DNA of 64,000 nucleotides from Elysia chlorotica (Eukaryota; Mollusca; Gastropoda; Plakobranchidae). The notes beneath the pieces are model-generated. The model was not told the DNA's origin. It saw nothing but the letters and a program-made list of their open reading frames with translations, and did not search any database. Shown here piece by piece: positions 11,401 through 22,625 of this stretch (within the stretch, counting starts at the first letter, position 1; each line of letters starts with the position of its first letter). Location: assembly GCA_003991915.1 (NCBI GenBank), contig RQTK01000895.1, forward strand, positions 23,455 to 87,454. Direction: 5' to 3'. The position numbers and the translations under genes were made by a program.

Positions 11401-13994
11401 TTCACTGCACGTGCACAATAGATAGTTAACGACCATAAAAGCCCAGTGCTTGCAATAATTTGCTGACTGTTTATCAGGACGAGTCCTAAAACGTTGAAAA
11501 ATTATCACGTTAAAGATGACTCTTTCCGTCAAACGTGCTAATTTTTATCTCTTGCGCAAAGAGAATCAGCAGATGAAGTTTGTAACACGGAAGGAAGGTG
11601 AATTTTCAAAGAGCATGGCTCATTACCTTATCTATTTATTTGAAATCCGATTTTATTATATAATAAAAACTGCATTGCAGAAAAGGTTCTGGTTATTAGC
11701 ATGCAGACTGGGAATAGATAGAGAGGTAAGTTTATTTCCGTTGAGAATGGGGCAATTAGAAACTAAATGACACGTCTTGAAAATGCTGAGAATGTCAATA
11801 ATTTACCTGCATAGTTGTGATCGGTTGAGTCAGAGCTCCGTGTTCTCCCGCACGTTTGCATGAGGAAATCAACCACTATGTAGCTTAGTTGCTCACTACA
11901 GACATTGAGAAACCAATAAACAAAACAAAACATCAAAATTTAAGTTTATCTTGTACAATCATCGCTAGCTTTATTTTATTTACTTTTCTTAAACTAAGTT
12001 CCAAATTTGATGTTCGTAAATTGTAAAGCCCTTGTAGGACCCCTCACAGCCTTTTGTTGATAATATTTTATACATTTTCTTTTGTTTCAGACATCAGGCT
12101 AGTGAAATGACGTCAGTTTTGAAGGCCAAGGTTAAATCTGCGGCATCTTTATTGCAGCAGAGAAAATTGTTGCAGAGGAACCTCCGAAATCTTCAGCAGC
12201 ACTCCCTGTCTAGAGAAATTCTGTCGAGTAAGAATAAACAGAAGTATATAAATAATATAATGAAAGCTCAAACTGTGTAATGTCATGAAGTTATTTTTTT
12301 CATAGCTCGATATTCATGCTATAGGATATTGATAAACATGTGCTTTTGATATAACATTGTTAAGGAATAACCTTAATTATACACTGCTGTCATAATTTTA
12401 TTCTTAGCTCTTAAGATAGTAAAGCTTAAGTTTCCTTACTGTCAACATTTTGAATTTCATATTATTTGAATTCGTGCTTTAACTTTGAGTGTATGTATTA
12501 CCTCAGTTAGTAGGTGCTTGAAATTATTCTCTATAGAGGGAGGGAGAGAATTCTCTCCCTCTCTCCGGGTTTAACGTCTCCAAGGTTCCCCTGGGGGGTC
12601 CTATACGGCGATAGGTGCATGAAAATTCTTTCAACTTATTCTTATATCTTATTTCTCTTTTCGGATGGTGATGTAATGTTGTTGTTTGTATCACAGACTA
12701 CAGAAACCGGGTCCAGTCCATGCAGCCGTCAGAGATGAACAAAGGCGTTATGTCCCCTTTGGTGAATGAGCGCATGCGCAAGAGACGCTGCTTCGCTGAC
12801 AAAGAGCTAGAGATGGTGATGTTGGAGAGGGAGCGACAAGCTGAGGTGTTAGCCAATCACAGGCACACATTTCATCACGTGATGCATACCCGTAACCAAC
12901 AAATCGCACACTTCAATAGTCTGAGAATCAACAGCTTCCAACAGCAATCGGTTATGAACTTGACATCTTCGCGCTCTGTTGTGTTACAGGAAGGATTAAC
13001 GAAGATGGGTGCCCTCCAAGAAGACACTCGTTCTGTGGTCCATCCACAAGGGACATCCTCACCTAAGGAGTTCTTACAAAAAGTTTTCCCATCTCACAAT
13101 TCTAGCCTGATCGAGTTAGTTTGGCAAGGATGCGGGGGCGACTTAGAACGAACGATAGAGCAACTCGCGAAAGGCATGGAACCAGCTAGTGAAGCTGACA
13201 AATTGCGACAAGCTAACAGCTCTTCACTAAAAGCTCCGTCTTTTCCTGTGCCTTCAGGAGGAGCAAGAGACAAGCGGGTCCCTGCTGTTATGCCTTCTAA
13301 CGAGGTTCCCATGTTTAAAGTAAGAGATGGCGGCTCCCCAGCTTTATCTCCTGGATCCTCTAACCAGCAATCACACAGTTCTGTCGGACACCCGTCCTTG
13401 GGAGGAAATGCAAGCTTTTTCAGCCTTTATTCTCCACTGATGCTGCCAGGGCCTTTCTTCACGCCCCCATATCCAAGTGTCCACAACGTGTTCTATCAAG
13501 CCATGAAAAATGGGACTTCGCCAAAAACCAATGACAAAACACCGAAAATTTGGCAACTGCCGCAGTGCATTGACACCGAGTATGCGCCTGCTTCAACAAA
13601 TAGTCAATTCTCCAGTAGAGGCAATGCTAACTCTTATGGGGCACAATATCCACCTAGAAGATCGTCACCAAATCTTCAAAATTCAGATGGAAGAGACGTG
13701 ACCAGCCCGTCTCTGCTACCATCTGATTGTATTCATGATCAAGGCGCCTTTAGCTGTTTGGACAATTCATCGGATTGTTCTACGAATGCAATGCTATATT
13801 CTAAAACTGAACAGAAAACGGCTCACATTGTTCTGCAAGACCACCAGCTGCGGTCAACAAAAAGTTTACAGAAGACACCCAATGGAAACAATGAAGTTGA
13901 AGAAACATCTAATGACGATGGGACAAACCAAAGCCACGTTAAAAGGACGCCGCCCTTGAGTTTCTCAGTTGAAGCTATTATGGGCCGGACCTAA
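7162..13994 (+). CDS. DMRT2: DM-domain transcription factor, DMRT2-like (three coding exons)
   Basis: Coding exons are 7162-7856, 12091-12227 and 12697-13994; they join in frame to 709 residues. Residues about 182-232 form a DM domain: [21 protein letters not shown] and [12 protein letters not shown] supply the intertwined Cys/His zinc ligands, followed by the MAAQVALRR recognition helix. The first intron falls directly after this helix. [12 protein letters not shown] and, after the second intron, [16 protein letters not shown] resemble vertebrate DMRT2 more than DMRT1, DMRT3 or DMRTA. Residues about 400-436 ([12 protein letters not shown] to [13 protein letters not shown]) look like a DMA/CUE-like segment, unusual for vertebrate DMRT2. 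The N-terminus is acidic and Ser-rich; the C-terminal half is low-complexity. It should bind DNA as a dimer in the nucleus; family members act in sex determination, somite and neural development. The start is the first ATG in a frame that stays open back to an acceptor at 7083; an ATG at 7189 is an alternative. An upstream UTR or coding exon is possible. Confidence 0.9.
8404..8482. repeat. (TC)n microsatellite
   Basis: Near-pure CT dinucleotide run with a few G interruptions at its right end. Confidence 0.95.
9683..9915 (+). mobile_element. tRNA-derived SINE-like element (family A), near full length
   Basis: The left end has a pol III A-box-like stretch (tggccctggggtagaaca), followed by a B-box-like region (gtggatcgagagc), the body 'cctactggttggatcc', and the block 'acgtcagtcttgggacaggt...gctgatgttggacg' at the 3' end. 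The same order recurs in reverse at 16360-16565 and 58975-59240. These are probably pol III-transcribed non-autonomous retroposons. Confidence 0.65.
9964..10038. repeat. 15-bp minisatellite, five units
   Basis: Five imperfect units of 'aagttcaagtcctct', each differing by at most about two bases. Confidence 0.9.
10810..11075 (+). mobile_element. SINE-like repeat, family A-related
   Basis: Contains a B-box-like ggttcgaaac at about 10851, then the 'gtcagacatcagttttggga' block shared with family A. It ends in 'aactcactcagtcactcac'. The A box is degraded. Confidence 0.5.
12091..12227 (+). CDS. DMRT2: DMRT2-like exon 2
   Basis: Acceptor tttgtttcag|acatcag, donor tcga|gtaaga; 137 bases with one split base at each end. 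It encodes HQASEM, then a Lys/Leu/Gln-rich helix ([15 protein letters not shown]) that continues from the DM recognition helix. Confidence 0.9.
12228..12696 (+). other. DMRT2-like intron 2
   Basis: GT-AG intron of 469 bases with no coding content. The 'tttaacgtctcc' stretch near 12570 is related to the SINE tail. Confidence 0.8.
12697..13994 (+). CDS. DMRT2: DMRT2-like exon 3 (basic motif, DMA-like segment, C-terminus)
   Basis: Acceptor tatcacag|actacag. The frame enters 23 bases before the first internal ATG (12720), so that ATG is not a start. It encodes [16 protein letters not shown], the DMA/CUE-like segment at nt 13062-13172, and a Ser/Asn/Pro-rich tail. The stop is TAA at 13992. Confidence 0.9.
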
Positions 13995-14680
13995 GATTTT
14001 CTTTCAAGAAAGCTTCGTGCAGGAAAACTTTACAGAGACTGATATACCGTTCTGCTTTCATTTATTATTATTTGTTGCTTTTAAATTTATCATTAGTTAA
14101 AATGAGTTTGGCTTTCTCTAATAAGTAAAGTGAATATCAACATAAGGAGAGCCTTTCAGGGGTTAAAAATAAGAAGACCAATTGGCGGTTTTGGAAAGAC
14201 TTTGACGGCCTTGACTGAATTTTAAGTGCAGATAAATCGAAGCTTTTGTTAACTGATAAATCTACATGCCCCTAATGTACAAAATTAATGTGTGTGTTGC
14301 TTTGATGGGTTCTTGAACTTAACAAAGTCGCCTTTGCCGTGGGTAAACTGACATGATTTTGTAACAGCATTTTATACAAGTTTACTTAAGTTCATTTCAG
14401 ATCAGTCCCTTGACTAGTCAATCGTCGGACAGACATGGTCGACACATTGTATGCCATCGAAAGCTAGCAGGTCTATCCTCTGCCAGTCTTTTTAGGATGT
14501 GGACGTTATTGATATTTTTTTCAATTTTCTAATTTTGCCATATCAGATTATTGAGAATATAATAGCAATAAAATGTTATAAACTGACGGAGTTACATATT
14601 CACTTTTAAAGTAATTGGTAGTTGTTCATTTTTAGAGTGTCTTTATGTTTTGCATGCCTCAAGATGACAATAAAAAGAAT
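13995..14680 (+). other. Probable 3' UTR of the DMRT2-like gene
   Basis: AT-rich sequence directly after the stop, ending near two AATAAA signals (14567-14572 and 14669-14674). Confidence 0.55.
14567..14674 (+). promoter_or_regulatory. Two candidate poly(A) signals for DMRT2-like
   Basis: AATAAA at 14567-14572 and at 14669-14674, 570-680 bases past the stop and on the coding strand. Confidence 0.45.
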
Positions 14681-14943
14681 TCTGCGTTATCTTCAATTGA
14701 GTGTCACATTAGACTAAGGAACCCTAGTGATATTCATTCCATGTGTCTTTCAACAAATTTTATATTCCAATAACCACAACACCCATTGTCTGTCTCGCTC
14801 CCTTTCTTTCCTCTCGTATTTTTACTTCCTTCACTTGTGGATTCACTTGTGGATTATGCAGTCGTTCAAAACTCTTTCGCACTTTAGGTTTTGTTATAAA
14901 AGTCGATCCCTCTCAATCAAGTTTAGAGTATTATATAAATCCG

Positions 14944-14958
14944 AGATTGAGAGAGATT

Positions 14959-15025
<67 letters not shown>
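14944..15025. repeat. (GA)n microsatellite
   Basis: Almost pure GA dinucleotide run. Confidence 0.95.
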
Positions 15026-15027
<2 letters not shown>

Positions 15028-16359
15028 GGTAATATTCGATTAAATCTATTTCTATTATGCTATAGTTTACTCATCTGACTCTATAATTTACTTCTCTGAC
15101 TATTCGCTGTTATATGACGAAGGCGAGCTAAAACGAGCAACCGGGAAGCTCAAGAAGCTGCAATGCATTGTTCTATACGTGCAAACTATAAAGAAGTATA
15201 AATGGCGAGAACAGCGTCAACTAAGAGATTATGAAAATCATGTAGTACATTAAAGACATTTATTTACATTATTTTAATTATTGTTATCTACTTCTGAATG
15301 AGCGTCTTAGGTTTGTTGTGTTGTAAATGATCTTGTATTCAATTTTACAATTGCTACGCCTCAGGATTGTATTAATAGAAGAGAGAATATATACATTGCA
15401 TCGACAATAAGTGCCTACCTCTGAATTAGCGACGTAAGTTTATTGTTCTTATGTTGTTCAGAACCACCGATTAGGTCTTCCAATTTTATAGCTCTCTTGG
15501 TCTCTCTATAAATATAATGGTCAAATGTACCATGCATATGGTTCAATTCAGAGAGCATTTGTGTTGCCAATCAGATAATACGGAGGCCAGATATGAATGC
15601 AAGTTGATTGATATATTATGGGCGGAGAAAAAAATGAACATTATTTTTATAATCAACTTTTCGTCCACTATGTTTCTAGAGGAATTCTATACAAAGGCGG
15701 GGAAATCGGCTGGGGTTTGAACTTTAAACCTTTTACCGTCTTTCCAGATCACTACTAACTAACAGTACTCTCTGGCAGGTACAATAGGCCCCATTGCATT
15801 TTTTTCTTACTATAATGGGGCTGCAAACAAGGTTGTATCTTTTCCCGCTGAACTCAAAAGGTCCTTTATGTAAAAAAAAAAAAAAAGAAGAAGAAATGAC
15901 TCTATTTAACACTGATTACTTTCAAATCTTATCTATAATATAATTATTAAGAAAGTTTTTATTAAATATATAAAGTGGTCATAAATTGTGCACATAATAA
16001 TTAATGCACTGTAAAAACCTTTTAACCACTCATTTATCTGAGCATTATTAGAAAAAACAAATCATAACTACGTATGTGGGCAGGCTTTGTCAACTTAATT
16101 TATTAAACACTTAAAGACAAATTTCCACACGAAGAAGTTCATTTATCCTCATTAATGTCTCTCCTCTTTCATCATGCTTGATTTGACCATTTATAACTTG
16201 ATAAAACTATGATATTCTTAACTTTTAAGCACCATAAACCATGGAATGCTCTGAAACACTGCCAAAGCGGTGATGATGCGACTCAAAATACCTGTTTGTC
16301 ACATTAAACTGGGCCACATTAGACTATATAAATAGAGGATGTAGTTGAGTTGCAGTTGA
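15026..16359. other. AT-rich intergenic sequence
   Basis: No supportable gene or well-defined repeat on either strand. Confidence 0.4.
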
Positions 16360-16565
16360 GTTGCTTGAACGTCCAGCATCAGCACATATAGGCTATATTG
16401 AGGATGGGTCCCAAGACAGACGTCTGAGCATTTTATGTGCTGCCACACACGAGTCTCAGCCGGACACATTAAACTGACAGTGACACCGACTCAACCAGTA
16501 GGGACTCGAACCACGGACTTTTTGCGTTGGACGCCGATGTTCTACCTCAGGGCCATCGCGCCCCC
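16360..16565 (-). mobile_element. tRNA-derived SINE-like element (family A)
   Basis: On the minus strand it begins ggggggcgcgatggccctga, then an A box (tggccctgaggtagaaca) and a B box (ggttcgagtcc), and ends with the 'tgctgatgctggacg' tail block. It is the best preserved tRNA-like head of this family in the window. Confidence 0.7.
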
Positions 16566-17420
16566 CGTATATATAAAGAGGAACACATTTTGTAGATATT
16601 TTTTTCCTATTAAATTCGGCCTGCTATAGATTATTCAGATATAGTCAGAACATTTGCAGACATGCCAGTTTAAATTAGACCCCATAGACTATATAAAGAC
16701 TGATACAAGTTTTGCAAAGAAACATTTTTTTTCAAATTCCATTGATCCCCCTGTAGACGAAACAATGTAAGAGTTTGTAGACAACCTTTTTTCCTGTTGA
16801 TTCGGACTCCAATAGATTATAATAAGGGTAAAAATGCTGTCCCTACCAATCAACATTTTAGTTCCCTCAACTCATATAGATCTACCCGAAAAATTACATA
16901 AGGACAACTACCACTAAAATGTATGATCATCAATATAACAAGTTTTACTTTAGTCGTGTAATTTAAAACACACTTAAAACGCCGTGACTTTATAAATACG
17001 AGAAACAATAGAGCCACTACCCAAACATTGTCAATTTCTAGTGACATAAAGATCGTTTTAGCCCACTATAGTTGGCCCGCAATGGGCAAACATAGAACTC
17101 TTTATAATGTATAAACACTGACGCTAAATAAGCCCCTACCGAGCGACTCGCTCGCTTTGGTGAATGTGGTACCCTGCTGGTTTTAACACATCCCTCCTGC
17201 CCCGTATCATCTTACAGCCTTGTCTTAACTGTTTCCCACCATGAGAGCTATTGTTTTTTATATCAAACAATCGTATGTCATTCCAGTGCCCATTGAAACC
17301 TGCTCTCCACATGCGGAGAAATCTCAGATCTATTCGGACAGCGCTATCTGTAGGTGGTAACAGCGGCTATGCGGAAATACTCAGGGCCGCTTTTCACGGT
17401 TTTAAGTAAAGAACCGCACG
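16566..17420. other. AT-rich intergenic sequence
   Basis: Contains a loosely repeated 'agactatataaag'-type motif near 16320, 16690 and 16815. No gene seen. Confidence 0.35.
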
Positions 17421-17945
17421 GGAAAGAGGTGCAAGGTGGTGCAAGTGGTAGAGCTTTGGGCTTTCAATCGAAAGGCACCCGGTTCGAATCTACTATAGAG
17501 CGAATGTAGTAATTTGTCGGATTTCATTCTCTACAACATTACTGGTTCGGTCGGTCTAAGTATAATATGGCTGGCTTAGACATGAGTCCTGGTAACCCCA
17601 CACTATGTCTGTGCAGCAGCACGTAAAATGTCAGATGTTAACCTGAGGACCCATCGCCGTATTGGATCCTCATCGGGAACCTATGAGGTTGCTCAGTGGG
17701 TAGAGAGATCAGCTTCTAACCATGAGGTCCTCGGATTATTTCCTCCATAATGCTGACTTTGTTTCCTACTGGTTTGGTCAGTATAAGCATGATGGAACCG
17801 AACGAGAAATATGCCCTAGGGTAGTAAGTACAAAGGTGCAATGAAGTTATACTCTGGACCAATGGCAGCTTAAAATAGTCTAAGCCTGTGGTAATAGTAT
17901 CCCCACCCTGTCTTTGTTTAGCAGAGTCTTGCATGGTGAAGTTAA
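17420..17945 (+). mobile_element. Two adjacent SINE-like copies
   Basis: The first copy (about 17430-17660) has a tRNA-like head (ggtgcaagtggtagagc, then ggttcgaatc) and the body 'aatgtcagatgttaacctgag'. The second (about 17680-17945) starts with ggttgctcagtgggtagaga and has the same body pattern. Both are degraded. Confidence 0.5.
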
Positions 17946-20900
17946 TAATAGTTTCCGGTTTTGTTTCTAAGGTAAGAAGTTTTCGGACGAAAACTTGCCT
18001 GTTATCATACTTTTAATTTATAGAAATGCCAACTTGCTCAATATCAAATTACCCAAACTTTTTTCTATGGTTTTATGTTGAAGTAGGCCTAAAAGGTAAA
18101 AACAATATGAATAGGTATAATTTTTTAATTAAAAAAAATACGCACTAAACTTTGCAACACGGTGAATTTTATTTATTTAGTCTGCACTTTGAGACTGATA
18201 AATGTGAAGTCTCATTGACACTACTCAACAAAAATACTAAATTGTCATTCAATTTCCCAATTTGATCAAAGATTTGTAATGGTACCGTACATTATATTGA
18301 TATTTATATAAGAAACCGAAAATTGGATTCTACAAGGCATTTCATATTTAACAGGTACCTAGTTTTATGCCTAGGTAAACGGCGTCCTGTTTTTTGTTTT
18401 CTTCCTCTAGTCATTTGCGAAAAATTGTATCTAGGTCAGTGAAATATTAATATACCATAAGAGAAACAGATTCCTGTTTTCGCTGCGTTCTGTTTCTGTT
18501 TGTTTATTGTCGCTGTTTGTGTTTTTGTTTGTTTGTTTGTTGTTGTTGTTGTTGTTGTTGTTGTTTTTGCTTTTGTATTGTTTTTGTTTGTTTTTTTGGC
18601 GTTTTTTTTTTGTTTGTTATTTTATATCTTTCCCTAAATGGCTACGCCTTGATAGTACATGCAGCACCTAGCAGTCTGATCGCCACATCTCCCGGAGACA
18701 CTAATACTCGCTATCTCCTCCCTTTGTCAGAAAAATGACAGACGTGTAGGTTTGATGCTCAGTCGTTTGTTTTGTTGCTCTTTAGAACGCTGAAAGATCT
18801 GCCCACAACATACTCTCAAGATGTTTGTCTCTCCCCCTGTCTCTATAATGACAGGATACGTGTATATATGTACTGTCGAGTGTGAATACGAGTAAAATAT
18901 TTGTTTTCTTTATCCCTGCACTTCATGATTCAATATCTTCTTAATTTCTCGGAAATCTGATACGAAACATTTTCTTTTTAGATTTAAAAAGTAATCTTTG
19001 ATCATAAATTATCCTCTAGGTTCCCCGAATAATCCGTGGCAGATACGGGGGTGCTAGCTGAGATTCGAAGAATAAGCATAGCCATTTTAGCTATCTAGCC
19101 CTTAATAATGCGCTGTATAAGTAAATCCTCGGCATAAGTATTATTTATTGGAATTCCTAAAAGACCCTGCAATTATTGTGTGCATAGAAGCAAACTCTTT
19201 GTACAGGTACTCTGGTTCCCGTCTACTTTATGTTTTGCTCTGTGGGGTGGGGCGTTTAAGTAATCGAAACTTCCTCCTACCAATTGACCAGTCTCAATCC
19301 TTAGAATTGAGGTAACGATTCTTGTGGAATTTTTCCAGTTTTATAGCAGACCGCAGCATTGTTCTCACAAGCTAAATAGAAAGATCAGTCCATATCGCGA
19401 AAATAATACTTGTACAATTTCTGATACCGTAAGCAGAAGACGACCCGCGTCACCCTCTTCATTACTCAGATAGAAATCTCGATGAGACAGACGCAATCCT
19501 AGCTTTTTCTCGATACACCAAGAAGACAGACGCACTTTTCATCATTACTTTGATTACCTGATGCACATCTCGGTGAGACCGTGAGTCCAGGCTCCACATT
19601 CCTGGTTAAGGTTGTCAGCATGTCTCCTCAGATGTTTGTTTATGATGAGTTTATACTAAGTTTTCATCGAAACGGTTCGAAAATATATGTATTTGTTTAG
19701 CTTAGGATTTTTAGTCTATATCTGTATTTATATAGATGTTATCATTTCCCCTGTTCAACGCGCACATCATCATGCAAGGCTCCAAAGGAGTAAGACAGCT
19801 AAGTACGATATAACCCGTAAGATTACGTAGTGTTTTTGCTCCAACTTCAAGATCTAGATCTTGTACCTGCATCGCAAAACAGAACCAAAGCGAAAAGACG
19901 TTGAGTTTCGTAACCTCCTTTATTTTTTTTAATGAAATAAAGCCGCAAGAAATTGAAAAAAAATTATAAAAACGAAACAATATTTTTTGTTTTTTTTTTA
20001 AGCATCGAACGTCCCATTAACACAAAGCATTAAGAGACATTATATTGAATGAAAGAAATACATAAACGTATGTTTTCAACATAGAAGTTTCCTAAAAGAT
20101 AAAGATACGTGACTCGTTTTTACGAGTTTGAAACAAGCTTGAGATTATATAGTATACTCAGGTTGCCTGGTGAAAAAAAAAGATTTTTGAACAATTTTAA
20201 ATAACTCCTTATGCATTATAAAATCACTTTAATTCAATTTAATCTTATGTTCAAAAAGTGTTGGGCATGCAATGTCTGTTATTAAGTAAAGGACAAGTCA
20301 ACAAATCCCCAAGTAAACTAGAGAAATCTTAAGGCGTTTTTTCTTTTCTTTTTGTCATCTTCGGCTTTAACTTTTAACATTCAGTTTGGCGTAATAGAAT
20401 CAGAAACTACAGGATTAGGTGAAAATCAATTTAAACAAGTTTGGCAACGACAAGAATCAGTGGAGAGAGTTAATAGCTTTTGCTGCAAAGCATAATTTGC
20501 TCGCAGATATATTAATTATTATACACGAGCACTTTTTTTTAAAGGTTCAAAGGTATTCAATCGACCAAGCACTAGTTTATTCAAACCAGGTTTTTAATCT
20601 CACCGTTTGATACGTCCTATAGTTAGTTTTAGTTCTCCTTTCGACTGTCTGATTTTTCTTTAGTTCCATCACACATATGTTCCAACTGTTTTCCTTTTTC
20701 TATTCACTGAATGCTTTTGAAAACAAAAAATTAAAATTTAACTTTGGAAATGTATACATGTACTGTCTTTTTTCAAGACATCCGATACTGTAAGTGTTAA
20801 CGAATATAACAACATACACTGTTTCTTAATTAATTTCTTAACGTCCAAGGTAAGAAACTCGTAACCTCAGTATAATTGTATACCACACATGTAGTTGTAC

Positions 20901-20970
20901 TTTTTCATTTCTAAAATACAAAAGATTTTAATGTAATTTACAAATAATAAATGAGGGGACGAACTTATTA
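17946..20970. other. AT-rich intergenic sequence
   Basis: Holds a short (GTT)n tract at about 18538-18568. The short open frames do not look coding, and no gene is supported. Confidence 0.4.
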
Positions 20971-21190
20971 TATCATGGACGGATCCCTAAATTGATGTTG
21001 ACAATAGAATGCGGTGTCACACGCATACAGAAAGAGGGCGCCCGATACCTTTTACAGAACGTCTGTCCCATTCCGGCTCATTGTATTGGTGTGACTACAT
21101 CCCAACCAGTAGGGTTTAAAAAATAAAACTCCCCATAAGAGTAAGACATCGCATGCTTTACCGACTGAGCTACTTCGCCCGCTTAGCAAC
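20970..21190 (-). mobile_element. Degraded SINE-like element (family A-related)
   Basis: Carries 'ggacggatccctaa', 'ggtgtgactacatcccaaccagtaggg' and the head remnant 'ttaccgactgagc' in the same order as other minus-strand copies. Confidence 0.5.
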
Positions 21191-21552
21191 ATTGAAATAT
21201 AATTATTTTAGTTGTGTTCTTTTTCTTTATATTCATTTAGTTTATATTTTCATTATCTTCCAAATCCCAGATTAATTGAATATGTCGTCTATTCGCATCT
21301 TGGATATTATCTTTTTACTGGAAATCTTGACATACTGTTAATAGTAAGCGTTATATGCTGTGTATCCAGTTTAAAGCTGTTACTTGCGACATAGGCTGAC
21401 TTAAAACATAATAGGGGTATCAAAGGCGGACAGACGAGCCACCAAGCAAGCTTTACTAAAAGAAACTCTAGTAGACACTGGCTCAACATCAATCACAGCT
21501 TAACCTATTCTGTCGCTGACAGACGTGCCCTTAAGAAGCAGAGAAATAGAAA

Positions 21553-21915
<363 letters not shown>

Positions 21916-22084
21916 ACAGTGAGAAAGAAGTTATCAAGCCTTCAATGTAGTACAACTGTAAACACCGGTAACAGATTACTCTCTTTTGCCGACAAAATGA
22001 TATACTCCTCCTCGACGAGTCGACATCCCAGAACATTAAAGGTTTTCAAATAAATAGATGAGACTGTTTAAGTTCTCACCCCAT

Positions 22085-22625
22085 ACCGACTCCACACGGC
22101 GACATCCTTGTTCCCCTGTTCTCCGCTCAGCGGCAGCGGCTCTGTTCGCTCCGTTTTCATTATCTCCATGACTCCATTTTGTACAACAAAATAAATAATT
22201 CTACGCTCATGTTCCGGGCGTTATGGGAGTTAAACAAAACACGCCCATATCCTGGTTATCCATCTCGCATTTCAGGGACTTGGAGACTGCTGGACTTGGA
22301 GAGTGCCGAAAGACCGGGGGGAATCTTGGGCTGGAGCCCGGCGTCTTTCACCTCCAGGCGAGGCAGCGAGGGATGCTAAAGGGCAAGGCGTCATCGAGGG
22401 AGTTTGAAGGAAATGAAAACAGCTTAATTCTAACGTACATACCTGCTGGCTTCCGCCCTTCGACAAGGCGAACAAGCGAGGGGAGTGTAAGAGACTAGGA
22501 GCCCTGAGCCCAGGCCAGTATCTAGTAATAAGGGGTAGAATCGAAGGTGGGGAATCGCTTCCTTGACCCTTCCTTCTTTTTTAAGCGTGACCACTTCCGG
22601 CGAGCATAATTGCAGCACTGCACCC
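22085..22625. other. Locally GC-rich segment of unknown nature
   Basis: Clearly more GC-rich than its surroundings, with open frames on both strands (91 codons on plus at 22223-22498). I recognise no domain. It could be an unannotated exon or promoter, or an element fragment. Confidence 0.25.

Larger units (their letters stand above)
7857..12090 (+). other. DMRT2-like intron 1
   Basis: A 4.2-kb GT-AG intron. It contains a (TC)n array at about 8404-8480, a degraded tRNA-like SINE near 8570-8690 (minus), a SINE copy at 9683-9915 (plus), a 15-bp minisatellite at 9964-10038 and a further SINE-like copy at about 10810-11070. No internal exon is supported. Confidence 0.8.

Noticed and set aside
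12720..13994. Separate single-exon gene starting at the ATG at 12720
   Set aside because: The frame continues upstream to an acceptor at 12697 and joins the DM-domain exons in phase.
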